43,594 bases of DNA from Pectinatus cerevisiiphilus (GCF_004341685.1 NZ_SMAA01000018.1:1-43594), one strand, 5' to 3'; numbered from the stretch's first letter, positions 15,221-25,615 are shown. The notes: a model not told the origin generated them from the sequence alone. Numbers and translations: made by a program.

Positions 15221-16003
15221 ATGAAAACTTTAAATGAAATTGAGCAATATTATCAGGAAAACACAGAATGGATGAACAAATACATAAAATCTTTCTACAA
15301 TGATAATAAGGAAATACAAGCAGGTATTTCAATAAAAGAAGTGCATACAAAAAAAGTTGCTTCTATATCAGGGGTACTGGCAGGCCATTTACAACTAAAT
15401 AAGCATGATGTAATTTTGGCACAGATTATCGGTCTTTTTCATGATATCGGTCGATTTAAACAATTTACTATATATAAGACATTTAATGATGCATTATCAG
15501 AAAACCATGCGCTGCTCGGCTTAAAAGTTTTGCAGGAATATAACCTTCTCGAACGGCTGTCTTCTGATGACCGGCAGTTGCTTGAATTTGCCATAAGAAA
15601 TCATAATGCCAAACAGATAGAACAAACAAAAGATAAACGGCAGCTGCTTTTTGCCAAAATAATACGTGACGCGGACAAACTTGATATTTTTCGGGTACTG
15701 CGCCCATATCTTACGACAGGGGACATTGAACCGTGCAGTGCGGTATTTGTCGAGCAGTTTAAAAATGGCGGTCAATGTGATTATAAATTGATCCGCACGC
15801 AAAATGACAGAAAACTGGTTCGCCTGCTTTGGATATATGATATTAATTTTTCGTGGACACTTTCCAAGATAGTGTCACAAGGTTATATCGAAGAAATAAT
15901 AAACAGTTTACCGCAGACGGCTGATATGAAAATCGGATTTGGGGTGTTAAAAAATTACATTTCACAAAAACTCAAGCAACCAGATATGCCTGTTGCTTAT
16001 TAA
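15221..16003 (+). CDS. HD domain phosphohydrolase
   Basis: A 260-residue cytoplasmic protein with the HD metal-dependent phosphohydrolase pattern: His42 (KEVHTKKVA), His74-Asp75 (LFHDIGR), a histidine in RNHN and an aspartate in RDADKLDIF. These suffice to coordinate one or two metals. The substrate cannot be read from sequence; relatives act on nucleotides or phosphate esters, and it lacks the HD-GYP motif of cyclic-di-GMP enzymes. ATG follows GGAAG at 5-6 bases. It appears monocistronic, with glnS 163 bases downstream. Confidence 0.85.
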   Translation: MKTLNEIEQYYQENTEWMNKYIKSFYNDNKEIQAGISIKEVHTKKVASISGVLAGHLQLNKHDVILAQIIGLFHDIGRFKQFTIYKTFNDALSENHALLGLKVLQEYNLLERLSSDDRQLLEFAIRNHNAKQIEQTKDKRQLLFAKIIRDADKLDIFRVLRPYLTTGDIEPCSAVFVEQFKNGGQCDYKLIRTQNDRKLVRLLWIYDINFSWTLSKIVSQGYIEEIINSLPQTADMKIGFGVLKNYISQKLKQPDMPVAY

Positions 16004-16166
16004 GTAATGCACAGCAGCTAGCTTACTTTTGCAGGAATTTCTTTTTTAGCTGCGAATATTAAAGTATTAAACGGTGCGGGAAATGGTGTTATTCATTTGG
16101 AGGATAACAGCCGCATTTTATTATCTAAATATAGTTTCTAAAATAATTTTTAATGAGGGATATTTG

Positions 16167-17840
16167 ATGCCAGAAAATGTAAATCTTTTGCCTAATTTTA
16201 TTCATAATGCTATCGATGAAGACCTGAAAAATGGTAAATACGCCGATGGTATACATACAAGATTTCCACCAGAACCAAATGGTTATCTGCACATAGGCCA
16301 TGCCAAATCAATTTGCATAAATTTTGGTACGGCGCAAAAATATAACGGTCTTTGCAATCTTCGTTTTGATGATACAAATCCGACCAAAGAAGATGTTGAA
16401 TACGTTGATTCCATCCAGGAAGATGTAAAATGGCTTGGCTTCACATGGGATGACCGTATGTTTTATGCATCAAATTATTTTGATAAATTATATGATTTTG
16501 CAGTAGAGCTAATAAAGCGCGGGAAGGCTTATGTCTGCGATCTTACTGCAGATGAAATCAGGCAGTATCGTGGCACATTAACGGAACCGGGTAAGGAAAG
16601 TCCTTATCGCAGCCGCAGTATAGAAGAAAATCTTGATTTATTCAAGCGCATGAAAGACGGTGAATTTGCCGACGGAGAAAAGGTATTACGGGCCAAAATA
16701 GATATGGCAGCGCCTAATATAACGATGCGTGATCCTGTTATTTACCGTATATCACATACAAAACACCATCGTACAGGAGATAAATGGTGTATTTATCCCA
16801 TGTACGATTTTGCGCACCCTTTGTCGGATGCAATTGAAAAAATAACACATTCTATATGCACCTTGGAATTTGAAGACCATCGACCTCTTTACGACTGGTT
16901 GCTGGAAAGTTTAGGTTTTGATAGCAATACACGGCCAAGACAGCTGGAATTTGCCAGGTTAAATTTAACGAATATGATCATGAGCAAGCGTAAGTTGCGC
17001 CAATTAGTGGAAGGCGGCTATGTTTCAGGCTGGGATGATCCGCGTATGCCGACTATTTCCGGGCTTCGGCGCAGAGGTTATACACCAGAATCAATCCGCA
17101 ATTTCTGCGAACAGATTGGCGTTGCCAAAAGTAATAGTCTGGTGGATATAGCTATGCTGGAACATTGCGTCCGTGAAGATTTAAATAAGCGTGCCGATAG
17201 AATAATGGCTGTGCTCGATCCTGTCAAAGTAGTGATAACAAATTATCCGGCAGGAAAGTGTGAGTACCTTCCAGCTGAAAATAAGCCTAATAGCAGCGCG
17301 GCAAGATATGTTCCTTTTGCACGGGAAATTTATATAGAACGCGGCGACTTTATGGAAGTTGCTCCAAAGAAATTTTTCCGCTTGAAACCAGATGGTGAAG
17401 TTCGCTTGAAGTATGCCTATATTATAAAATGTACTGATATTATCAAGGATGCTGCAGGTAATATCGTTCAGATAAACTGCACATACGATCCGGATTCTAA
17501 GCGGGGCGGTGCTACCGCGGGAAGAAAAATAAAAGGCACATTACATTGGGTGGCACTCACTGGCTGCTTAAATGCAGAGGTACGTCTTTATGATTATTTA
17601 TTAAAGGATGAAGAAAACCATACTGAACAAAGTGATTTTATAAAGGCATTGAATCCTGATTCGCTCGTAGTCTTAAAAAATTGTAAGGTTGAACCTTCTG
17701 TAGCGTGGGCTGCACCGGGAACCAAGTATCAATTTTTACGCCAGGGATATTTTTGCATTGACAAAGATTCGACAAAGGATAGTTTGGTCTTTAATAAAAT
17801 TGTCGGTCTTCGTGACAGCTGGGCTAAGAAAAAGAAATAG
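16167..17840 (+). CDS. glnS: glutaminyl-tRNA synthetase
   Basis: A 557-residue class I synthetase charging tRNA-Gln with glutamine. Signatures: [15 protein letters not shown] (HIGH at residues 42-45), NLRFDDTNP, the GlnRS-specific [10 protein letters not shown] and [16 protein letters not shown] blocks, and [10 protein letters not shown] in place of KMSKS. The C-terminal beta-barrel anticodon domain is complete ([12 protein letters not shown]). ATG at 16167 follows GAGGGA (16155-16160); the longer reading from 16074 is rejected for lack of a site and of family similarity. The leader contains a 7-bp inverted repeat (GCAGCTA 16014, TAGCTGC 16048) and a TTGGAG-16-TATTAT promoter candidate (16097-16124), but no T-box features. 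Confidence 0.96.
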   Translation: MPENVNLLPNFIHNAIDEDLKNGKYADGIHTRFPPEPNGYLHIGHAKSICINFGTAQKYNGLCNLRFDDTNPTKEDVEYVDSIQEDVKWLGFTWDDRMFYASNYFDKLYDFAVELIKRGKAYVCDLTADEIRQYRGTLTEPGKESPYRSRSIEENLDLFKRMKDGEFADGEKVLRAKIDMAAPNITMRDPVIYRISHTKHHRTGDKWCIYPMYDFAHPLSDAIEKITHSICTLEFEDHRPLYDWLLESLGFDSNTRPRQLEFARLNLTNMIMSKRKLRQLVEGGYVSGWDDPRMPTISGLRRRGYTPESIRNFCEQIGVAKSNSLVDIAMLEHCVREDLNKRADRIMAVLDPVKVVITNYPAGKCEYLPAENKPNSSAARYVPFAREIYIERGDFMEVAPKKFFRLKPDGEVRLKYAYIIKCTDIIKDAAGNIVQINCTYDPDSKRGGATAGRKIKGTLHWVALTGCLNAEVRLYDYLLKDEENHTEQSDFIKALNPDSLVVLKNCKVEPSVAWAAPGTKYQFLRQGYFCIDKDSTKDSLVFNKIVGLRDSWAKKKK

Positions 17841-17905
17841 TTTTACGTTTATATTTTAATTTTAATGGGCAAGCAATTGGTGAAATAATAAAGATAAAAA
17901 AATAG

Positions 17906-17934
17906 TTGACAGCAAAGAGTGTTTTGAGTATAAT
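17906..17934 (+). promoter_or_regulatory. promoter of the tRNA-Asn cluster
   Basis: Exact consensus TTGACA (17906-17911), 17-base spacer, TATAAT (17929-17934), 18 bases before the first tRNA. Full consensus is typical of stable-RNA promoters. Confidence 0.9.
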
Positions 17935-17952
17935 ATTATTCGTTGGCACCAT

Positions 17953-18028
17953 TCCTCGATAGCTCAGTTGGTAGAGCAATCGGCTGTTAACCGATCGGTC
18001 GTAGGTTCGAGTCCTACTCGAGGAGCCA
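17953..18028 (+). tRNA. tRNA-Asn (GTT), copy 1
   Basis: A 76-base cloverleaf with acceptor stem TCCTCGA/TCGAGGA, anticodon loop CTGTTAA (GTT), TTCGAGT T-loop and encoded CCA. It differs from copies 2 and 3 by one compensated acceptor pair. Confidence 0.97.
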
Positions 18029-18038
18029 AATTGCATAT

Positions 18039-18114
18039 TCCTTGATAGCTCAGTTGGTAGAGCAATCGGCTGTTAACCGATCGGTCGTAGGTTCGAGTCC
18101 TACTCAAGGAGCCA
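18039..18114 (+). tRNA. tRNA-Asn (GTT), copy 2
   Basis: A 76-base cloverleaf with anticodon GTT and encoded CCA; acceptor stem TCCTTGA/TCAAGGA. It lies 10 bases after copy 1 and is identical to copy 3. Confidence 0.97.
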
Positions 18115-18123
18115 ATTAAATAT

Positions 18124-18199
18124 TCCTTGATAGCTCAGTTGGTAGAGCAATCGGCTGTTAACCGATCGGTCGTAGGTTCGAGTCCTACTCAAGGAGCCA
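18124..18199 (+). tRNA. tRNA-Asn (GTT), copy 3
   Basis: Identical to copy 2 over 76 bases including CCA, with a 9-base spacer; a recent tandem duplication within one transcript. Confidence 0.97.
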
Positions 18200-18206
18200 T
18201 TATTAC

Positions 18207-18283
18207 GGGCCTCTAGCTCAGTTGGTTAGAGCCACCGGCTCATAACCGGTTGGTCGCAGGTTCGAGTCCTGCGGGGCCCACCA
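18207..18283 (+). tRNA. tRNA with CAT anticodon, probably tRNA-Ile2
   Basis: A 77-base cloverleaf with anticodon loop CTCATAA and encoded CCA. CAT may be elongator Met or Ile2 (lysidine-modified). The acceptor GGGCCTC/GGGGCCC has C4-G69 and C5-G68, which are identity elements for the TilS lysidine synthase, and the body resembles Bacillus tRNA-Ile2 more than tRNA-Met. I favour Ile2, not firmly. Confidence 0.93.
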
Positions 18284-18294
18284 ACGTAGAAATT

Positions 18295-18323
18295 AATGCA
18301 AAGCATTTGCTTTGCATTTTTTT
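18295..18323 (+). terminator. terminator of the tRNA-Asn/Ile2 cluster
   Basis: A perfect 10-bp stem AATGCAAAGC / GCTTTGCATT (18295-18304, 18309-18318) with a 4-base loop and a run of seven T. Confidence 0.9.
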
Positions 18324-18346
18324 GTTTGCTTCAGTGTATTCTCTGT

Positions 18347-18375
18347 TTGCGATTTTTATCAAGAACTGTTATACT
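18347..18375 (+). promoter_or_regulatory. promoter of the DUF2156 gene
   Basis: TTGCGA (18347-18352), 17-base spacer, TATACT (18370-18375). The leader would be about 115 bases if translation begins at 18496. Confidence 0.65.
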
Positions 18376-18495
18376 ACTTAGCAAATAATCATTATGCATT
18401 GTTGGATCATTATTTGCTTCATGCAAAAGGCATACGGTGAAGACTGTATTAGGAATAAAATGAGATATTTGTGTAGTATTATTTGGGAGGTCATC

Positions 18496-19395
18496 ATTAT
18501 CAATTTTCAAGAGTTGAAGCAAAAAGACAAAGCTGTTTTTGATTCTTTTTTTAAAGCGGATTACTATGAAAACTCACATTTTACGTTTACAAATTTGTTT
18601 ATGTGGCGCAAACCATATCATATGGAATGGTGTGTGGAAGATGGTATACTGTTTTTAAAATCGAAATGGGAAACTGATGAATTTATTTTACAACCTTTTG
18701 GCCCGCAGGGAAAAATGCAGTTAGCCATAAAAAAATTAGTGGATTATTTTTCGGCTATAGGTAAACCGCTTATATTTTATGGGTTGGAAAAAAGAATGGC
18801 AGATGAACTGGAAAAATTTCCGGATGCTAAATTTAACATCATAGAGGATAGAGATAATTTTGATTATGTCTATAGCAGTGAAGATTTAATTTATCTAAGG
18901 GGAAGAAAATTTCACTCGAAAAAAAATCATTTAAATAATTTTCGGAAGAACTATCCTAATGCACAGTACATACCCATTACTGATGAAGTAATAACGCTTT
19001 GTAAGCTGACTGTAAACGGTTGGTATAAGACCCGCAGTCAGGATATGCCGGATGACCCTTTCATAGCTGCTGAACGCGATGCAATTATTGAAGTCCTAAA
19101 TAATTTTGCCGACCTTGCCTTAAAGGGAGGAGCCGTTATCAACGATGGCCGTATCATCGCATTTACTTTTGGTGAACAGCTCAATACGGATACGGCTGTT
19201 ATTCACGTAGAAAAAGCTGATCCTGATATCAATGGGGCGTATACTTTCATTAATCAGGCTTTTGTCTTAAATGAATGGCAGAATATGAAATTTATAAATA
19301 GAGAAGAAGACATGGGAATTGATGGATTGAGAAAGGCTAAAGAATCTTATCGTCCTGTGAAAATGATAAAAAAATATAACGCAGAAATAAAATAA
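18496..19395 (+). CDS. DUF2156 / LPG-synthase C-terminal-like protein, apparent ATT start
   Basis: About 299 residues of the DUF2156 (phosphatidylglycerol lysyltransferase C-terminal, GNAT-like) family; cytoplasmic, reaction unknown. Typical blocks are FTNLFMWR, FILQPFGP, LRGRKFHSKKNHLNNF, IAFTFGEQL and INREEDMGIDGLRKAKESY. Family members usually begin M-I-x-F right where NFQELKQKDK begins here. In that place is ATT ATC AAT TTT, with GGGAGG (18485-18490) five bases before the ATT. The only in-frame ATGs are at 18394, 18424 and 18460, the last with a weak AGGA. I therefore propose initiation at ATT 18496; ATG 18460 (12 residues longer) is the conservative alternative. Confidence 0.85.
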   Translation: MINFQELKQKDKAVFDSFFKADYYENSHFTFTNLFMWRKPYHMEWCVEDGILFLKSKWETDEFILQPFGPQGKMQLAIKKLVDYFSAIGKPLIFYGLEKRMADELEKFPDAKFNIIEDRDNFDYVYSSEDLIYLRGRKFHSKKNHLNNFRKNYPNAQYIPITDEVITLCKLTVNGWYKTRSQDMPDDPFIAAERDAIIEVLNNFADLALKGGAVINDGRIIAFTFGEQLNTDTAVIHVEKADPDINGAYTFINQAFVLNEWQNMKFINREEDMGIDGLRKAKESYRPVKMIKKYNAEIK

Positions 19396-19415
19396 CTGCG
19401 GATAAAGCAATATTG

Positions 19416-19447
19416 AGCTGATGCTTTTATGGCATTGGCTTTTTTAT
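19416..19447 (+). terminator. intrinsic terminator
   Basis: AGCTGATGC (19416-19424) pairs with GCATTGGCT (19432-19440), including two G-T pairs, followed by TTTTTATT. Confidence 0.72.
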
Positions 19448-19484
19448 TGCCGAGAATTAATTGCGGTATTTTCATAATTTGTTG

Positions 19485-19513
19485 TTGGCAATTATGTTCC
19501 ATTACGCTATAAT
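19485..19513 (+). promoter_or_regulatory. promoter of the DUF1934-argS transcript
   Basis: TTGGCA (19485-19490), 17-base spacer, TATAAT (19508-19513), 30 bases before the start codon. Confidence 0.75.
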
Positions 19514-19543
19514 AACTTTATATGTTTGCAAAAAGGAGCCGAA

Positions 19544-19987
19544 ATGGAAAAGGTCATTTTAAGAGTAGAAGGGTCGCAGACAGACTCATTGGGAGAGACG
19601 ACAAATTTGCAATTTGTTTCCGAAGGTCAGTTTTACCACAAAGATGGAATGAGTTATGTTTTGTATAATGAAGTCAATTCGAGCGGAATGGAAGGCACTA
19701 AAACTCTTTTGAAGATTACAGATGATTCCATAAAACTTGTGCGCAAGGGTAAAGTAGAACATGAGCAGTTTTTTTCCAGCGGGGCTAAAAGCGCCAGCCG
19801 TTATAAAACACCTTATGGTGATGTAAAGATATCTGTACATACTAAAAAACTGGACATCAATAAGGGTTTTATATCAAGCAGTATACACGTCTCCTATGAG
19901 ATGGCGATAAATGATAAATGGCAGAGCGATAATGAACTGCATATTGAAATTACAGCAGCGGACAAAACGAGCATATATTTAAATTAA
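19544..19987 (+). CDS. DUF1934 (YwiB-like) calycin-fold protein
   Basis: A 147-residue protein of the DUF1934 family, predicted to form a lipocalin-like beta-barrel; function unknown. It alternates short strands: VILRVEGSQ, LQFVSEGQFY, YVLYNE, TLLKITDDSIKLVRKG, the conserved turn TPYGDVKISVHTK and the ISYEM-like final strands. ATG at 19544 follows AAGGAG at about 6 bases; the earlier TTG at 19526 precedes that site and is rejected. It lies just upstream of argS, as ywiB does in Bacillus, which supports the call. The 22-base gap to argS indicates co-transcription. Confidence 0.88.
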   Translation: MEKVILRVEGSQTDSLGETTNLQFVSEGQFYHKDGMSYVLYNEVNSSGMEGTKTLLKITDDSIKLVRKGKVEHEQFFSSGAKSASRYKTPYGDVKISVHTKKLDINKGFISSSIHVSYEMAINDKWQSDNELHIEITAADKTSIYLN

Positions 19988-20009
19988 TTACTTTAGGGAG
20001 GATGAGCTG

Positions 20010-21662
20010 TTGAATATCCAGGAATTGGTTATAGCAGAAATAAAGAAAGCTGTAAAGAAAAATATTGATGCAGGTATTTTCCCGCAGGCGGAGATACCCG
20101 CAATAAAATTAGAGGTGCCGCCGCAAAAAGAATATGGTGATTTTGCCACCAATATTGCAATGCAGTCGGCTCGCATATTTCATATGGCCCCTAAAAAAAT
20201 TGCTGAAGAATTGATAAAACAAATGGACCATGATTATCTTGCAAAGGTAGAAATCGCCGGTCCGGGTTTTATCAATTTTTATTTGAGATCAGATATTATT
20301 TATAAGGAATTGGCGGATGTTGTTAAGAAGGGCAACCATTACGGAACTTTGACAGATAACGGTATCAAAGTTCAGGTCGAATATGTCAGTGCCAATCCGA
20401 CAGGTCCTCTTCACGTAGGACATGGCAGAGGGGCTGCTTTTGGCAGTGCTCTTGTAAATCTTTTAAAGGCTGCTGGTTATCAGGTGGAAAGTGAATATTA
20501 CATAAACGATGCAGGAAAGCAAATAGATAATCTGGCAGCTTCTGTGAATGCAAGGTATCTAGAATTGCTCGGTAAAAAAGCTGACTTTCCAGAAAATGGC
20601 TATCATGGACATGATATAATCGAAACTGCCCAACGGATAATTGATAAATTTGGTGACAAGTATCTCAATATGGCAGATGATGAACGCATCTCCCTTTTTA
20701 AAGAAGTTGCCCTCAAAGAAAAATTGGCGGCATTACGTGAAGACCTTAGTGCCTTTAACGTCCATTTTGATGTCTGGTTCAGCGAACGCACATTGCATCC
20801 GGATGCTGTGAAAAGCGCCTGTGAAATACTGCTGAAAAATAAGGCTATGTACGAAAAAGATGGTGCAAAATGGCTCAGATCTACGGATTATGGTGACGAT
20901 AAAGACCGTGTCGTCATTCGTGATAATGGGGTGCCTACTTATCTGGCTGCTGATATCGCCTACCATAAAAATAAATATGAACGCGGTTTTGACAAATTGA
21001 TAAATATCTGGGGCGCCGACCATCATGGCTACGTTTGCAGAGTTAAGGCGGCGATAGATGCACTGGGCTTTGATTCTTCAAAACTTGAAGTGCTTTTATT
21101 GCAAATGGTAAGTCTTTACCGTAACGGTGAACTTGTAAAAATGTCTAAACGGACTGGCCAGAGTGTGACCCTTGCTGAACTTATAGAAGAAGTTGGCACA
21201 GATGCTGCCCGCTATTTCTTTATAATGCGGTCACTTGACAGTCAGCTGGATTTTGACTTGGATTTGGCAAAATCGGAGTCAAATGAAAACCCGGTTTATT
21301 ATATCCAGTACGCATATGCACGTATTTGTAGTATTTTCCGCCAGCTTGCAGAAGCTGGTATTGTCTACGAAGGCCCTGCGAATTTGGAATTATTGACAGA
21401 TGAGACAGAAATAGCACTTATTAAGAAAATTTTATCATATCCAGACGAAATTCGTTCGGCAGCAAAAGATTATGCACCACACCGTATTGCCAATTTTGTG
21501 CATGAACTGGCCGCTGACTTCCATAGCTTTTATAACAAATGCCGCATAATTGGCGTTGATGCTCCTTTAGCACAGTCACGTCTTATTTTATGTGAAGCTA
21601 CCAGAAATGTTATTCATCATGCACTTGATATTCTGGGAGTCAGTGCTCCAGAAAAAATGTGA
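20010..21662 (+). CDS. argS: arginyl-tRNA synthetase
   Basis: A 550-residue class I synthetase. The N-terminal additional domain (about 1-110; EYGDFATNIAM) contacts the tRNA D-loop. The catalytic core has SANPTGPLHVGHGRG (HVGH 135-138) and YYINDAGKQ, and the DALR anticodon domain is complete (VKMSKRTGQSVTL, then NPVYYIQYAYARI). The start is TTG at 20010, eight bases after GGGAGG; the nearby ATG at 20002 is out of frame and stops after three codons. The 3' end is followed by rpoE, whose start is 33 bases away. Confidence 0.96.
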   Translation: MNIQELVIAEIKKAVKKNIDAGIFPQAEIPAIKLEVPPQKEYGDFATNIAMQSARIFHMAPKKIAEELIKQMDHDYLAKVEIAGPGFINFYLRSDIIYKELADVVKKGNHYGTLTDNGIKVQVEYVSANPTGPLHVGHGRGAAFGSALVNLLKAAGYQVESEYYINDAGKQIDNLAASVNARYLELLGKKADFPENGYHGHDIIETAQRIIDKFGDKYLNMADDERISLFKEVALKEKLAALREDLSAFNVHFDVWFSERTLHPDAVKSACEILLKNKAMYEKDGAKWLRSTDYGDDKDRVVIRDNGVPTYLAADIAYHKNKYERGFDKLINIWGADHHGYVCRVKAAIDALGFDSSKLEVLLLQMVSLYRNGELVKMSKRTGQSVTLAELIEEVGTDAARYFFIMRSLDSQLDFDLDLAKSESNENPVYYIQYAYARICSIFRQLAEAGIVYEGPANLELLTDETEIALIKKILSYPDEIRSAAKDYAPHRIANFVHELAADFHSFYNKCRIIGVDAPLAQSRLILCEATRNVIHHALDILGVSAPEKM

Positions 21663-21694
21663 TTGGCTACAATAACTTTGAGAGGAAGATACCA

Positions 21695-21973
21695 ATGGAT
21701 TTCACCAATAAAACAGATGCAGATGTGGCGTATTATATTTTATCTGAATTAGGTGAGGCAATATTTTATAAAGAGCTTATTATGAAAGTAATAGAAGCCA
21801 AAAATAAACCTATTCAATCTTTACCAGCAGTGATTTCTGAAATATATACTATGATTAATATGGACAGCAGATTCCATCATATCGGCGGGGGAATGTGGGA
21901 ATTGACCGAATGGGTACCGCAAGACGCAAAAAGTATGTCTGCCAGCTCAGCTTCAGCAGCAAACAGCAAATAG
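21695..21973 (+). CDS. rpoE: RNA polymerase delta factor, HARE-HTH domain only
   Basis: A 92-residue protein corresponding to the HARE-HTH domain of the delta subunit (DADVAYYILSELGEAIFYKELIMKVIEAKNK, then FHHIGGGMWELTEW). In Bacillus the protein is about 170 residues and ends in a long Asp/Glu-rich tail that displaces nucleic acid from RNA polymerase. Here the chain stops after a short Ser/Ala linker and that tail is absent. ATG at 21695 follows GAGGAAG at 5-6 bases; the extended reading from 21659 overlaps argS and is rejected. The argS-rpoE-pyrG order supports the assignment. It may act as a HARE-domain protein rather than a true delta. Confidence 0.82.
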   Translation: MDFTNKTDADVAYYILSELGEAIFYKELIMKVIEAKNKPIQSLPAVISEIYTMINMDSRFHHIGGGMWELTEWVPQDAKSMSASSASAANSK

Positions 21974-22098
21974 GCAGAATTATATGCTGAGAACACATAA
22001 AAAGCATTATTAATTGAACGGATTGTCTGTATTTGTATATAGCATAGGCAAAATTAACAGAGCGTATAGAATATTAAAATTGCAATAATATATAATAA

Positions 22099-23721
<1,623 letters not shown>

Positions 23722-23785
23722 TGCATGATGCTACTGGAGTGCTGCCTATACTTTGTTTTGGATTAAGTTATTAGTTATACAGATA

Positions 23786-23817
23786 AAAACCCCCGAAGCT
23801 TTTGCTTCGGGGGTTTT
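23786..23817. terminator. bidirectional terminator between pyrG and the CorC-type gene
   Basis: A perfect 14-bp stem AAAACCCCCGAAGC / GCTTCGGGGGTTTT with a TTTT loop. The A and T flanks supply a T-run on either strand, serving both convergent genes. Confidence 0.92.
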
Positions 23818-23822
23818 GCAGT

Positions 23823-25136
23823 TTATTTAGCGGCGGGAAGTTTTGTTATCATGATTTTATCAATACGGGTACGATCCATATCGGCTACTTCAAAGCGTAA
23901 ATTGTTCCAAATTTTATATTCGGCAGTTTTTGGTATATAACCAAAATAGGATACTAAAAAACCGCCGACTGTCTGGTAATGGGCACGCTCCTCACCGGGA
24001 AGCCGGTCAATTCCAAATTTTTCTTTAAAATCGTCTATATCGTAAAGCCCGTCTACATACCACGAATTTTCATCACGCTGAATTATTTGTGCCGATTCAT
24101 CTTCTTGCGGAGATGGAACATCACCAATTATTTCTTCGATAATATCTTTCAAAGTAATCAGCCCGAGAACGCCACCATATTCGTCAGTAACAACGGCTTC
24201 ATTGACATTATTTTGGCGAAACTTGTCAAGGACACGAAAGGTTTCCATCGAACGGGGGATAAAAATAGGTTTTTTGATAAATTTTTGTAAATCTTGAAGG
24301 TCATTGTCGATAGCAGCCCGTAAAATATCTTTGGCATAAATAATCCCTAATAGATTATCGAGGTTGTTTTCACCAATGAGAAATATATCATCAGAGGTTT
24401 CTTTTATGATCTTAAGGTTTACGTCTGGGCCGTCTTTAATATCCAGCCAGTTTATCTGCGTACGTGGTGTCATAAGTGAATAAGCTGTTTGGTCACTCAT
24501 ATGAAAAATGCTGTCAACCATATCCTGTTCAGCTTTTTCTAAGGTTCCTTCTTCAGTGGCTCGTTCAATAAGGTCTTTTACTTCATCCTCCGTGACGTTT
24601 TCATCGCCCGGTGGATTGCTTCCGGTTATCATTAAAATCATATTGGCTGTATGCGAAAGCATATTGATGATCGGCATGGCAATATCGTAAAGAACAAATA
24701 GGAAACGCGTATATTTTATGAGATAATGTTCAGGACGAATCTGCGCTATCTTCCTTGGCAGGAGTGTTCCTAACAAAACACTTAAAAAAAGTGCAAAGAG
24801 GATAGAGAGCACAAATGAAATTTCATATATATATGGTACAAAAGGGACTAGCTCTTGTAAGAAAAGACAAAGATACGGAATAATGATTATCCCCACGGAA
24901 AGGCCGATAGCAAAATGACAACTGTTAGAGTATAACATCAAGGCTAACAATACATCATCGGGATCATCTATGAGATCGCACGTTTTTTCGAAGCGTTTAT
25001 CACTGCTGGGAATAATTTTTTCAAGCTGGTTTTTGTGGGATTCTGTTAGTGCAGTCCGCAAAAGTATGATAAAGCTATTACAAAAAAGTAATACTAGAAT
25101 TAGAATTAATAACAAATTAGTCTCGGGAACATCCAC
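23823..25136 (-). CDS. CNNM/CBS/CorC domain membrane protein (hemolysin C-type)
   Basis: A 437-residue integral membrane protein of the HlyC/CorC (UPF0053) family, related to magnesium and cobalt efflux or homeostasis proteins. The N-terminal CNNM domain has about four hydrophobic segments (about 6-27, 65-90, 95-125, 135-165). The EDEVKDLIERATEEGTL linker leads into paired CBS domains (MTPRTQINWLD; VVTDEYGGVLGLITLKDI), and the C-terminal CorC domain ends near KIMI. The name hemolysin is historical and no haemolysis is implied. The start is GTG at 25136; a stop lies nine bases before it in frame, so nothing longer is possible, and AAGGA is rather far (about 12 bases). Confidence 0.88.
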   Translation of the reverse strand: MDVPETNLLLILILVLLFCNSFIILLRTALTESHKNQLEKIIPSSDKRFEKTCDLIDDPDDVLLALMLYSNSCHFAIGLSVGIIIIPYLCLFLQELVPFVPYIYEISFVLSILFALFLSVLLGTLLPRKIAQIRPEHYLIKYTRFLFVLYDIAMPIINMLSHTANMILMITGSNPPGDENVTEDEVKDLIERATEEGTLEKAEQDMVDSIFHMSDQTAYSLMTPRTQINWLDIKDGPDVNLKIIKETSDDIFLIGENNLDNLLGIIYAKDILRAAIDNDLQDLQKFIKKPIFIPRSMETFRVLDKFRQNNVNEAVVTDEYGGVLGLITLKDIIEEIIGDVPSPQEDESAQIIQRDENSWYVDGLYDIDDFKEKFGIDRLPGEERAHYQTVGGFLVSYFGYIPKTAEYKIWNNLRFEVADMDRTRIDKIMITKLPAAK

Positions 25137-25210
25137 GAAAAGTCACATCCTTATTTTTACATTGCTATCATTATAACATAAAACAATGGTGAAAAATATT
25201 AATTTTTCTA

Positions 25211-25238
25211 TTGACTTTTGAAAATTTTAATGTATAAT
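25211..25238 (+). promoter_or_regulatory. promoter of the tRNA-Gly cluster
   Basis: TTGACT (25211-25216), 16-base spacer, TATAAT (25233-25238), 19 bases before the first tRNA-Gly. Confidence 0.82.
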
Positions 25239-25257
25239 AATATCCGTTACTGTGATT

Positions 25258-25332
25258 GCGGAAGTAGCTCAGTGGTAGAGCATCACCTTGCCAAGGTGGG
25301 GGTCGCGAGTTCGAATCTCGTCTTCCGCTCCA
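25258..25332 (+). tRNA. tRNA-Gly (GCC), copy 1
   Basis: A 75-base cloverleaf with acceptor GCGGAAG/CTTCCGC, anticodon loop TTGCCAA (GCC) and encoded CCA. It differs slightly from copy 3 before the anticodon stem (CATCACC against CACCACC). Confidence 0.97.
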
Positions 25333-25337
25333 TAACT

Positions 25338-25412
<75 letters not shown>

Positions 25413-25417
25413 TAACT

Positions 25418-25492
25418 GCGGAAGTAGCTCAGTGGTAGAGCACCACCTTGCCAAGGTGGGGGTCGCGAGTTCGAATCTCGTCTTCCGCTCCA
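25418..25492 (+). tRNA. tRNA-Gly (GCC), copy 3
   Basis: A 75-base cloverleaf with acceptor GCGGAAG/CTTCCGC, GCC anticodon and encoded CCA, 5 bases after copy 2. Confidence 0.97.
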
Positions 25493-25505
25493 TAGATATT
25501 TAGTT

Positions 25506-25529
25506 CCCGGCTTTTTGCCGGGTTTTTTT
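25506..25529 (+). terminator. terminator of the tRNA-Gly cluster
   Basis: CCCGGC (25506-25511), TTTTT loop, GCCGGG (25517-25522), seven T. Confidence 0.92.
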
Positions 25530-25586
25530 GTTTATCAATCTGTTCGCTAGGCTTACAGCGGACAAGCTTTGTCTATTGTGTAAGGC

Positions 25587-25615
25587 TTGTATTTACATAT
25601 TGTTTATGTTATTAT
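25587..25615 (+). promoter_or_regulatory. probable promoter of tig
   Basis: TTGTAT (25587-25592), 17-base spacer, TATTAT (25610-25615). An overlapping alternative is TTGTTT at 25600 with TATATT at 25624 (18-base spacer). Confidence 0.5.

Noticed and set aside
16004-16166. T-box riboswitch ahead of glnS
   Set aside because: No T-box sequence, stem I specifier or terminator/antiterminator pair was found; only a 7-bp inverted repeat.
17824-18036. 70-codon minus-strand ORF over the tRNA-Asn gene
   Set aside because: It covers the tRNA; such RTRTYD-type peptides are a well-known artefact of reading tRNA genes. The same applies to the ORFs at 25171-25493 over tRNA-Gly.
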